The notes under the pieces: generated by a model
The model's database searches: none
Told to the model about the DNA's origin: nothing
Seen by the model: only the letters and a program-made list of their open reading frames with translations
Assembly: GCF_020520425.1 (NCBI RefSeq)
Contig: NC_079492.1
Coordinates: 138,450,361-138,514,360, forward strand
From: Spinacia oleracea
Taxonomy: Eukaryota; Streptophyta; Magnoliopsida; Caryophyllales; Amaranthaceae
Reading direction: 5' to 3'
DNA length: 64,000 nucleotides
Translations under genes and position numbers: made by a program
Part shown: piece by piece, positions 11,808 to 21,465 of the stretch
Layout: each line of letters begins with the position of its first letter
How positions within the stretch are numbered: the first letter of the stretch is position 1

Positions 11808-13035
11808 TTTTTTTTTTTTTTTTTTTTTGTAAAGGAAAGGTACACAAAAGTTAGGATAGTCTTCTCTCAAAACTATATCCTAACTTATCTAAGGTAAGAA
11901 AATAAGAAAATATATTGTCTACAAAATGATCAATATCTAATTGACTATTAATGTGATGACCAATGGTTGCTACGTAATCAGCTGTGCGGTTAGCTTCTCG
12001 ATACACATGTCTCGAATTATGGGTATCGAAATTAAAGAGCAGATGTTTTATGTCATCCATAAGCAGCTGTATTTTCCATGGACACAGAGCTCTTTGTTGC
12101 AAAATCTGAATTATAAGTAAATTATCTCCCTCAATGAGAATATGTCGAATATTGTTTTCTATTGCCAGTAGTAATCCATTGCGAAGTGCAATAGCTTCTG
12201 CAAGAAAAGGGGGAGTAGCCCCCAGATTGAAAGACCGACTAGCAATATTGTTTCCAAGATGGTCTCTAATTACAACACCTGCTGCACCTGAGTTATGGCG
12301 AACAGAGCCGTCAAAGTTAAGTTTGAATGTTCCTGGGGCAGGTGGCGTCCAAGAAACTTGGATACAACGATAAGAACTTTTAGGAGCATTGTTTATTGAG
12401 CGTGAATCGAAAGAGTCGAAACAAGTGCGAGTTTTCCATTCGTTAAAAATCTTAAAAGCTCTAGTATAGAGTCCTATAGCTGAGAATGAGGCGTTTTTAA
12501 AAATAACTGCATTTCGCATTTTCCAAATGCTCCAGAAAGAAGTAATTATTTTCGTAATTAGGAGACTGACATTATTGCGTATATTTCGGAAAAAAGAAAA
12601 AATAGAAGTTTCTTGAATGTGCGTACCTAGCCAACGGATTGTTGTAGCGGAATCCCAAAATTCTTTAGTAGAAAGGCAACGGAGAAAGAGGTGATCTTGA
12701 GTTTCATTTTGAGAGCCGCAGAAAGGGCAACTAATAGGAATGTCAATACTTCTATATACTAGGTTATCTCTTGTAGGTAGACCATTGTGCAAAAGTTGCC
12801 ATAAAAAAGTTTTTAACTTAGGGGAAATATCTAGCTTCCAAATCCAGTGGTATTCCCATTTAACATGAGGAATAACATTATGAGCTAACCAAGTGGCCGA
12901 TTTAACTGTAAAGTTTCCGTTACTAGAAAGACCCCAACATGGTTGATCTAATAAGTTCGTGACAGGTAATGGAATACCTTTGATGACTTGAACTACTGAA
13001 GGAGGAACCACTAAAGCAAGAGCATGTTCATGGAA
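11808..13035 (-). mobile_element. 5'-truncated L1-type LINE with RNase H domain
   Basis: Direct repeats TGCTATTTTAA at 11797-11807 and 13036-13046 flank the insert. A long T-run at about 11808-11829 is the poly(A) tail of a minus-strand copy. Only the 3' part of ORF2 and the 3'UTR are present. 5' truncation, a poly(A) tail and a target duplication together indicate target-primed reverse transcription. Confidence 0.92.
11851..13011 (-). CDS. LINE ORF2 C-terminal part: zinc-binding RT domain plus RNase H
   Basis: An uninterrupted 386-residue frame. Residues about 25-125 match the reverse-transcriptase zinc-binding region (WKLDISPKLKTFLWQLLHNGLPTRDNL, then a CPFCG...H...C pattern). Residues about 225-350 are an RNase H domain with all expected acidic residues in place: NFDGS, FLAEAIALRNG, IEGDN and REANRTADYVA. 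Plant L1 elements with this extra RNase H use it for RNA removal during retrotransposition. The N-terminal endonuclease and polymerase domains are missing, so the copy is dead on its own. The intact frame suggests recent insertion. Confidence 0.9.
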   Translation of the reverse strand: MVPPSVVQVIKGIPLPVTNLLDQPCWGLSSNGNFTVKSATWLAHNVIPHVKWEYHWIWKLDISPKLKTFLWQLLHNGLPTRDNLVYRSIDIPISCPFCGSQNETQDHLFLRCLSTKEFWDSATTIRWLGTHIQETSIFSFFRNIRNNVSLLITKIITSFWSIWKMRNAVIFKNASFSAIGLYTRAFKIFNEWKTRTCFDSFDSRSINNAPKSSYRCIQVSWTPPAPGTFKLNFDGSVRHNSGAAGVVIRDHLGNNIASRSFNLGATPPFLAEAIALRNGLLLAIENNIRHILIEGDNLLIIQILQQRALCPWKIQLLMDDIKHLLFNFDTHNSRHVYREANRTADYVATIGHHINSQLDIDHFVDNIFSYFLTLDKLGYSFERRLS

Positions 13036-13540
13036 TGCTATTTTAAATTTTTAAGTAGTGGTCTGGGTGTCATGATCAAAATTTTGATTCTACCGTTTGT
13101 TGGTGTCGGGTTAACTGTTACAGAGTGTGTTGTTTTTAGTAGTAGTGTAGTTGCGACGAACAAATTTTCATTGCAAAACCACGAATTTTTAAAGGGAAGT
13201 AAAACCACGTTGTTCTGATTATACCTTTTGTTGGCGTCGGATTAACTGCTACGGAGTTTGTTGTTTTAAAAAGTGGTGTGGTCTTCATGATCAAATTTTC
13301 ATTATAAAACCACGTTTTAATCCTACCATTTGTTGCGGGTTCACTGCTACGGAGGGTGTTGTTTTTAGTAGCTAGTGGTGTAGTCGTGACGAACAAATTT
13401 TCATTGCAAAACTACGTCGACCATTTGTTGCTATAGGAGTAATTGCTACAGAGTGTGTTGTTTTTAGAAGTGGTGTAGTCGTGATGAGATAATTTTCATT
13501 GCAAAACCATGTTGTTTTACTTCTATCATTTATTGGTGTC

Positions 13541-13671
13541 TTGGCCTAGTGGTTAAGACGGAGGGCCTGTGTACAATAGGTCTCAGGTTCGAATCCCCCT
13601 GCCCCCATTTGTAATTTATATTGCCCTTGTGACTCATTCGCACCAAAAATAAATTAAAAAAAATAAAAAAA
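13541..13671 (+). mobile_element. tRNA-derived SINE with intact A and B boxes
   Basis: A-box TTGGCCTAGTGGTTAAGAC at 13541 and B-box GGTTCGAATCC near 13587 form a good internal pol III promoter, followed by a short body and an A-rich tail. A perfect 17-bp target duplication, TATCATTTATTGGTGTC, lies at 13524-13540 and 13672-13688. The insertion sits inside the last unit of the degenerate tandem array. Confidence 0.93.
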
Positions 13672-13740
13672 TATCATTTATTGGTGTCGGATTAACTGCG
13701 ACGGAGTGTGCTATTTTTAGTAGTGGTGTAGTCTTGATAA

Positions 13741-14879
13741 GCAATGATATAGACGAGATTTGATTTGTTGATGCTTTTCCTATTTCGCACCAAAAAGCGA
13801 AAAAAAATCGTATATATGTGAACAAGCTCGATCCAAACTTATTTAAACTTATTTAATAAGTTTGAACAAAAAGATTCAAACTCGTAGAGTAAAGAGTCAA
13901 ACTCGAACAATTTCATGTTTGACTCGTTAATATTCGTAAGTAACTCGTTTAAGTTACTTCATAAGCGTGTTCATGTTCGAGTATAACTCATTTAAAACAC
14001 GTACAATCTCAAAATAATATTTGACATTTTAGAAGTATTTCAGTATTATCTTTCTATTGCGTATACTTTTTAAATTAAATCAAAGTTTTCGCCACTTATA
14101 AAATTAACCCATAGATTTTTATTATAGAAAGATTGAAAAAGCTGGAATTAAATTAAATATATATAAATTTCTTTTTGTTTTAAAGATTATATAAGTCCAT
14201 TTATTTATCAAGTCAATTTAAAGTCGTTTAAGCTCGAGCTCAAACACGAAATGCAAATGAGCATGTTCATGAACAAAACTCGAACAAACCAAACTCTTAA
14301 CAAGCCAAACTTGAACAAGAATTTCCAAAACTCGTTCAAACTCGAACATTAATAATCCTCATCAAACTTAGCTCGAAGATATTGAAACTCAGCTCAAACA
14401 TACCAAAATTTGATTCAACTCGACTCGTTTCCACCTTGAGTCCCCGGTCTCCCAAGTCCCATCACAGCCTCTCCGATTAATAAAATGTGAACACACATAA
14501 AATATAAATAAAAAGCTTTCAACTATAAACCGGCAAAAAGATCAGTTTTTTTCATATAAGGAAAGAAAATCAGGTTGGACAGATGTAAACCAAATCGACA
14601 TAGAAATACAAGAGTTTCTCCCTCCGCTTGGCCAAGGACGAGTCAAAATGGTTATCCATGGAAAATATTTGGTAGCATTTTCTATACATTTACTTTGCAT
14701 AAGTTGCAACACTAAATTCATGTGGCCTGGTGGCCGGTCTTTTGGAGTACTAGTCTATCATCTATACAACAAAATATATCGCCTTAATCAAGATTTTGTT
14801 GATTTTGTTTAGTACCTATTCTAACTTGTTTTTATTTTGTACAATGACAAGTTGAAACTTGAAAACAACATTATAAACA
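13741..14879. repeat. Intergenic, partly CTCGAAC/AACTCG-rich dispersed repeat
   Basis: From about 13810 to 14420 the words CTCGAAC, AACTCGTT and GAACAAAC recur in both orientations, which points to an old repetitive element of unknown class. The rest, up to the TMEM8-like stop codon at 14880, is probably its 3' flank. No gene was found. Confidence 0.4.
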
Positions 14880-17800
14880 TCAGTTGATTATGCCATCAGC
14901 AGCTGATGTTGTTGGTATGACTGCCATATCGTTATTCAAATTAGGCTTCGAACCCTCATTTTGTACGTTAACCTTTGAGCAAAGGAAGAAGAATGCTGCT
15001 GTGTACATTGCAATGTGCCAACTACTGTAATCACCAAGCCACAACAAATTAGTACAAAATTAAACCAGCTTATTATCCCAGAAATTTCTGTTTCAGGAGA
15101 AAAGTTCTGTTACCTGTGTGAAAACCAGTAATTTTCACTGTTTTCTAAATTCCAGCTTGTTGTTGCCAAGGCTAATGCAACAAAACCAGCAACCAAAAAC
15201 CCCCACCTATACCGTCTGCATATCTTCTTCAGATTTTCAAGGAACCAGGAAGTGGTTATCAATGAGAATGCCGTGCACTTGGTTGATGATTCTACTAGCC
15301 ACGCAATGAGCAGACACGCCGCCCCAATGACTATAACAAAATTAATGTTTCTTGAACTGCAAAAAAATATTGATACATTCAAGTTTGCCCCTGAGGAGTA
15401 GCTTAGAATCACATATACAGTAGTAAATCTGACCTGGTGGCATCATGTAATGCCATGAGTGCTGTGAGAATCCACACAACTGAAAGAATGGCTCTCTTCA
15501 TTGCTTCACTTATAGAAGCCATGTATATGAATGTGCTTATCACCGCCACAAAAGAAAGCCAGAAATCCATGAACTGAATAACAGAATGTAAGCTAACACA
15601 AGTACAATAACAATAGATAGGAATATGATCAATTGTAAGAAGTAAGAATATTTACCTGTAGTGTATCATATTTGGTAACACATTTCCACTGTACATCACA
15701 AGCATGATAGATAGCACTCGCGACTCCACTAGAGAGATAGATCACCCACTCAGCATAAGACTGCATTCGAGTATAAGTCCAAATTGAAAATGAGAAAGAA
15801 TCTAAACCAGGCAATATATTTAAGTATTGTTTTGAGCTAAGAAAGCCTTACTTTCTTCCAAAGGGCACAAATTGCAGGAAATATAGCTGCTGCATTTGAT
15901 CCTACTAGAAATGATATCTGGATCTTCTGTTCTGCAGTAAATTCCAGTTCTTTTTTTTATCAGGAAAAGGTGACAAAAGGTAAAACAAAAACAAAATTAA
16001 AGGGGAAAATTTATGTATTTGGTCTCTACCGGATTTTGGTACTATTTCTATGCTGCAATCAAATCCACCATGGAACTCATCACATCTGCAGAAGCTGAAA
16101 GAACAGTTAAGGAATTCAGGAAAAGAAATGCAGAATAACTTTGTGTAACAAAAATGTATAAAAGATAAACAAATGTATATATAAGCTAACCTGTAAGATG
16201 TCAAGGCACTAATATCACTGCATTTCCCATAACCGGAACAGTCATCAGGACAAGACTCGCGAGAGATGGATAAGTTGGTTTGAGACACCGAATTTATCAT
16301 GGAATTCTGTCTCCTTATTAATCCAAAACTCCAATTCCCTTCTTGAGCGTTAATTATGTCAAATTTCACTCTTTGATTGCTTGATACATACACCTTAAAC
16401 AAGGATAATCCATTATTGCTGTTGCTTGATTGGTTTGCATAGTAATAATCATACACTTCAACTGATGGTAGACCACCTAATCTAGCATATAGTTCATACT
16501 CTATGCTTGTGTTTGACACGATTTCGATTCTAATGTTTCTGCTTGAAACATCTTCTGGAACTTCCGTAAAAAAGTATGTCCATGGATAGCCAAAGTTCTC
16601 TTCTTGGAATGTTTTTCTTAGAGGCAAATGAATAGACGAGAATTTGGTTCCGTCCACCTTAGTAATGGAGCTTCCCTGATCATTCTCCTGTCAAACATCA
16701 AAAGCATCAGGGTTATGTTTTACATCTGATTTTTACTGATTTCATTAAGCTAAGGTCAGTTTAGGCAGTTCTTTTTGGTTGAATTTCAGGGAAATTCAGT
16801 TCAGTTCAGTTCAGTTCAGCTCAAAAGAACAGGGCCTAAAATTGAAAGGTTAAGACTAACCTTTATGGGATTTCCCAGGACTTTCCACCTCAAGGAATAG
16901 CAAAGCTGTTTCACCAGTGTTTTTTTACCAGCATTTGCAACATGTATATCAGGCACAATGTAGAAATACCAAGTACCGACCTTTGGTGATTTAACCATGA
17001 GTTTATTTCTGCTGATATCAGTAGAGTAATCAAACGAATCATTGGTTGGGATGGCACCATTTCTTGCATATACGATCAAAGATATTAAACCATCATTTTC
17101 TGTGTTATTATTACTACTACTAATTGACTGATATTCCAGTTTAATATCATGAACTGATAACATCAGCTCTTCTGACATAGTTTTGACATTCAGAAAGAAG
17201 GCCTTTGGACTCATATCAGGTGAGTGACATGAACGGAGGTGGTTTCTGCAAGCAACTTCCCTCCCTCCAATGGTTTGATTTCTTTGTGGTCTATCATTGC
17301 GGCTTTTGAGTGGAATACAATGAAGCCGGTGAAGTATCTTGTCACAGAATTGTCCCCAGAAGTTGGTTCTGTTACATGCTTCTACAGATGTAAAGGCGCT
17401 GAATTTGTAGTATTTGCCTCTGTTGATCTGATTAGTTCTCATGAGTTAATTATTTAGTAGAAATCAAAATTGTAATTCTGTGATCATTCATTATAGTGGA
17501 AAGACATACCATTCTAGACTGTGTTCGAGCTGGTCCAATTCCATAGAAAAAACCTATGAACAGAACACCTTCTGTAATCTGCATAATTCAAGAACAAGCC
17601 TTAGCTTACTAATTAAGTTCACCTAAGAAAAAGTTTAAGATTTTGTAATACCTGTTCATTTGACAGTGAAAGCGTGAAATTCCCTTGCATAGCATAGCAT
17701 TTCCCGATATTTAAAGTCTGAAGCATCTGACTTGGTTGATCATAAACATTATGTAGCACTGCAACAGGAAGCAAGTTATACATAAATGTCGAAAGTTCAG

Positions 17801-20699
17801 CTAAGGGTATGTAACGTAAATCTCCTAGCTTAGAAATGAATATAGTCATTTGAACCTTTGAATACAGATGAACACAAGTTTTACATACCAAATTCTTCTA
17901 GGGATTTCTGTGAGAAATCTGGAAGAGGAGGACCCCCTTGTCGAAAGCACATTGTAGGCAGTCGATATGTTCCCCTCTTGGTTGTGGATTTTGGATCCTG
18001 TAAATGATGATCAAACATCTTAATACATGCGTGTAACATAGTCGAGGCAACTAAAAAATTTGAGGTTAATATGTGTATCAGTGTGTATGTAGAGTTGACA
18101 GAATATTACATTAAATATATAAGGTAATTCGAGCTTACTACTTCGATATCTGTGGACAAGGAAATGGTCACAGAAGAGAACCTTGGTGGCAGCTCCACTA
18201 TAAAAAAACAAAACTAACAAGTCAGAATCACTAAATAAAACTGTACTGTGTCCCTCATATAAGCCCTTTTTTTTTGACGGGTCCCTCAGATAAGCCTTAT
18301 CGTTCTATTCTACCAGGGGCGGATCTTTGTTGTGGCTGGGGTAGGCCTGGCCCCCGGCCGAAAAATTTTGTAGTATATTTTTAGTTACGCCCCCCTAAAA
18401 TTTGTGTATAATTGTACAATTATATAGTATATTGCTTAATTTGTTCTACCGGCCTCCCTCCTAAAACCATTCAAGGTCCGCCACTGTATTCTAATACGTC
18501 GACAATAGTTTTAATCACTAGGCTGAGACCTCATTAATCCTAGTCTGCTACAATGTACTACTATGTAAGTATGTATATGTACAACCAACCATATGAGGGC
18601 TGCAAAACTTATAACCGTTATCTTTGGTGCAATGTCAAATATCATATTCGTGAATACTAGGCAAAGACCTCATTAGTGCCTACTCTGACTACTGCTGTAA
18701 TATGGAGAGACAACCATCCTAGGGCTGCAAAACGTATAAATTATAAGTTAGGATTTTTTGCTAAAAAGGACCTTTTATAAGCATTTCTTTGCGAGAAAGG
18801 ACCTTTTATGTCAAAATTGGTGAGATGGGACCAAAAACACAACTTTTTTTGTCAAGTGGGACCTTTTGCCGGATTCTTGTAGTCAACTCTCTTTTCTGGC
18901 ATTGACTTCGACACGTGGCAACCGGTAACCGCCACGTGTCAAACTATTTAAAAAAAAAAAATTAAAATTTAATTTTTTTACCATTTATTTTCCCTCCAAA
19001 ACAACTGAATTTTTTTGCCTTCCTTCTGCCTTCTTCCTCATCTTCTCGTACTTCACCTTCATCTTCTCATGCTCCTCATTCAACCTCTTCATTTCATGTT
19101 CCATGAATTCAGCTCTTCCCTTAATTATTTTCATCTCCATTGCAAGCCTCTGCTTTTCTGAAAGAAGATGATTAGTGACGTCTTTTTGCCACTCAAGAAT
19201 GTCTTCATCAACCCAATCAAATGCATCACATCCCCTTTGCCCAGTTTCGAAGTTGTAGAATCTGCAACCTTTAAATTTCCTCCCCGGATTCTCATGTGTC
19301 CACGATGTTCTTTGAACAACGGGATACCCACAACCACATATTTTCGCTTTTTGATGGGACATTGTCAATCTAAAACACAAATACACAACAAATTACAAAA
19401 TCCCCAATTTTCGTAAGAACCCTAATTTTTTCGACCTAAAATTACAACAATTGAAGAAGATTTTGAGGGGGGAAAATAGCATACCTGAATCGTGTAGGCC
19501 TGAGTAACAATTCGTGGCAATCAATTTGAGATATCAAACACTTTCCTTCAACCTTGAATCTTCACCAACAATGGCGTTTGAAGGAGCAGAGGAGAGAGAA
19601 GAGAACGCGATTTTATTTTATTTTGTCAAAAAATTTCAGTTTTTTTGGAGGGAAAATAAATGGTAAAAAAATTAAATTTTAATTTTTTTTTTTTTAAAAA
19701 TAGTTTGACACGTGGCGGTTACCGGTTGCCACGTGTCGAAGTCAATGCCAGAAAAGAGAGTTGACTCCAAGAATCCGGCAAAAGGTCCCACTTGACAAAA
19801 AAAGTTGTGTTTTTGGTCCCATCTCACCAATTTTGACATAAAAGGTCATTTCTCGCAAAGAAATGCTTATAAAAGGTCCTTTTTAGCAAAAAATCCTATA
19901 AGTTATAACCGTTATTTTTGGTGTAATGCCAAATATCATAATCGTGACACGCTAAAAATGAATCTCATGGCGGAATAAAACGGTGTAGTTTTGGGTTTAT
20001 TGGCTCGCAGAATTAGCATTTGGCTATTATAAATTTGGAAATTATCTACCCGTCAATATCATTCATGTTCATTGTTTACGTGGTCTGCAAATCACAAGGA
20101 TCATATGAGTTGCTACAAATAGAGCATTGGACGTTAACTAAATCATTACATTCACACTACAAATCCATACATTTTTAATTTTCAAAGCGGTGCTTAAAAC
20201 TTCTCAAGAACAAGAGTCATAATACATTAAATAACGCGTAAAAACATGTGCATAAACAAATCATGACTACTAAAGTTGGTAAAACCCTTTGATTAATCAT
20301 CAATTTTGTTAAACACTTAAATGCTAATCATATTAGACTCTTAATACTAGTGAGTCTTTTTTTTATACTGGTATTTCTCGTAAAACTGTTCAAGATCCGT
20401 CACTAATTAAATATTAACTATATTGGACTCTTAACACTAGTGATTCTTCCTCCTTAATTCCACTAGCATAAGAAAATGAACTATGATAATTAAGAATTTT
20501 AAGATTAACAAATTGTAATAACTCAACATAATTAGAAAAAAGCAAGTCCCTAACCTCTTAGGTAAGACCAATCATATGGTTTGAGAATAGTTGAAGGATA
20601 ACTCTTACTCCAAATCGTGTAAAGATCGCTAGTTCTACCATTAACATTGCAAGCTAATGCTAACAAAGATAAACACAACATCGCGTAAACCCGGGCCAT
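14880..20699 (-). CDS. TMEM8/PGAP6-like EGF-domain seven-transmembrane protein
   Basis: Thirteen coding exons join in frame to about 776 aa: 20699-20555, 18197-18139, 17997-17889, 17758-17652, 17578-17510, 17427-16861, 16687-16191, 16094-16030, 15931-15852, 15760-15656, 15573-15434, 15356-15114 and 15024-14880. The start at 20699 gives a clean signal peptide (MARVYAMLCLSLLALACNVNG). A large luminal/extracellular part with many N-x-S/T sites follows. An EGF-like unit is split over two exons (CPDDCSGYGKC ... CRCDEFHGGFDC, about residues 500-535). The last 240 residues hold about seven hydrophobic helices with histidines typical of the CREST/DUF3522 family (AIYHACD and HSSWH). Animal PGAP6/TMEM8A acts on GPI-anchored proteins as a phospholipase A2; a similar role in plants is inference. 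Intron 1 (2.36 kb) carries two transposable elements, and a short foldback element sits in the intron after the 17427-16861 exon. Confidence 0.88.
16764..16836. mobile_element. Short foldback MITE in an intron of the TMEM8-like gene
   Basis: About 75 bp with inverted ends (GGCAGTTCTTTT against GGCCCTGTTCTTTTGAGC) and an interior of repeated TTCAG words. Flanks are TTA on the left and TAA on the right. It belongs to the same broad type as the element at 6742-6963. It lies between the exons at 16687 and 16861, so it is spliced out. Confidence 0.45.
18314..18486. mobile_element. hAT-type MITE in intron 1 of the TMEM8-like gene
   Basis: The ends CAGGGGCGGATCTT and (reversed) CAGTGGCGGACCTT form short terminal inverted repeats. 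8-bp flanks TATTCTAC (18306-18313) and TATTCTAA (18487-18494) match in seven positions. The size (173 bp), ends and 8-bp target are typical of non-autonomous hAT elements. Confidence 0.75.
18520..18750. repeat. Diverged 125-bp tandem duplication, second copy split by the Mutator-like element
   Basis: AGGGCTGCAAAAC occurs at 18596 and 18721, and the blocks before each (GACCTCATTA..., ACAACCA...) are also related. The sequence ATAACCGTTAT..., which follows the first copy at about 18610, reappears right after the transposon at about 19903. The 18751-19896 element therefore landed inside the second unit. Confidence 0.65.
18985..19362 (-). CDS. GRF-type zinc-finger protein with C-terminal coiled coil (transposon cargo)
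   Basis: A 125-residue protein with its start at 19362 (MSHQKAK). Residues about 9-50 form a GRF zinc finger: CGCGYPVVQRTSWTHENPGRKF, then KGCRFYNF, then GCDAFDWVDED, with the conserved Cys, G-R-F and W positions. Residues about 60-118 are highly charged Lys/Glu-rich helix, probably a coiled coil. GRF fingers bind single-stranded or structured nucleic acid in several eukaryotic DNA-processing proteins; here only the finger and coiled coil are present and no enzyme domain. The last codons and the stop lie inside the left terminal inverted repeat. A 5'UTR intron is likely (19484-19370). Related small GRF ORFs are widespread in plants; their function is unknown. Confidence 0.85.
   Translation of the reverse strand: MSHQKAKICGCGYPVVQRTSWTHENPGRKFKGCRFYNFETGQRGCDAFDWVDEDILEWQKDVTNHLLSEKQRLAMEMKIIKGRAEFMEHEMKRLNEEHEKMKVKYEKMRKKAEGRQKNSVVLEGK
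19363..19620 (-). promoter_or_regulatory. Leader and 5'UTR intron of the GRF gene
   Basis: On the minus strand a leader reads into GATTCAG followed by GTATGC (donor at 19484) and re-enters at TTTTAG/ATTGACAATG (acceptor near 19370), eight bases before the ATG. A CT-rich stretch at about 19590-19610 may mark the start of transcription. The upstream promoter would then fall inside the right inverted repeat. Confidence 0.5.
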
Positions 20700-20749
20700 A
20701 GTTGATGATCGATGCTCGCTTGCTGCCCAATGTAATGCACAAAACAAGA

Positions 20750-21446
20750 AGATTTGAAGAAAATATGGTGTGTTTAATTTAAAAGAGGTAGAAGAAAGAC
20801 TCTAGTGAGGATTGAGGAATCTTATAGGAGAGTACGTAACTCTTGAAACACCAATTATGTGCATGATTTTCTACCTTGAATGGAAAAGGACGCTATTTTG
20901 TTGTTGTTTGTCACTTTTCAATGTACCTTTGTGGTTTTTGTAACCCATGATTTAGTTCCTTAAATGGCTTTTGACCCATTCGGATCCTCTATCCCACTTC
21001 TTATTCATGTCCATATCCATGTTATGTTGATATTTCCGCATTATCGATATTTCATTTACATAAATTGCTCCACTTATAATTTATTGTGGATTATGCCTAA
21101 AAAAGAAAGTAAATAACTTGTTTCTAATTTATTTTAGCATGTTCACTAGGGTTATTATTAAAAAGTAATAAATATCAAATTGGTGTTGTTAATATAAGTT
21201 GTGTTTGAATAATAATATTTTAAGTCAAGATTCACTTAAAAAAAGAGAGGTTATTTTGATTCGAAAAATGGTTAATATGTCTAAGAAAATTGGTATTTAC
21301 TTTATTATATAAGAGAACTCCCAAGGTTATTTTCACAAATGACCTTTTGGTATCCTTCTATACAATAGACTAAAATACACTACATAACTTCACAATTTAA
21401 AGCTGATTATTTTAGTAATTATAAAAAATTATTATTTAATACAAAT
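20750..21446. other. 5' flank of the TMEM8-like gene, AT-rich, no gene seen
   Basis: Presumed promoter and intergenic DNA upstream of 20699. No obvious repeat termini. Short ORFs are not supported. Confidence 0.5.
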
Positions 21447-21465
21447 TAGCAAAACCAAATAATTT

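Larger units (their letters stand above)
11740..13740. repeat. Degenerate tandem array (unit roughly 110-120 bp) broken by a LINE and a SINE
   Basis: Recurring blocks read AAAACCACGTTGTTTT, then CCTTTTGTTGGCGTCGG, then TGCTACGGAGTGTGTTG, then GTGGTGTAGTC. Copies start near 11740, 13085, 13200, 13310, 13410 and 13505. The first copy is split by the LINE (11808-13035) and the last by a SINE (13541-13671). The units are clearly related but diverged and contain no gene. Confidence 0.8.
18751..19896 (-). mobile_element. Mutator-like element carrying a GRF zinc-finger gene
   Basis: A 1146-bp element inside intron 1 of the TMEM8-like gene. Perfect 9-bp target duplications TATAAGTTA lie at 18742-18750 and 19897-19905. 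Terminal inverted repeats of about 265 bp start GGATTTTTTGCTAAAAAGG and differ at only a few positions, pointing to a recent insertion. The centre holds one minus-strand gene (18985-19362) with its own 5' leader and leader intron. No transposase is present, so it must be mobilised in trans. It lies in the same transcriptional orientation as the host gene. 9-bp duplications plus long inverted repeats define the Mutator type; cargo without transposase fits a Pack-MULE. Confidence 0.93.
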
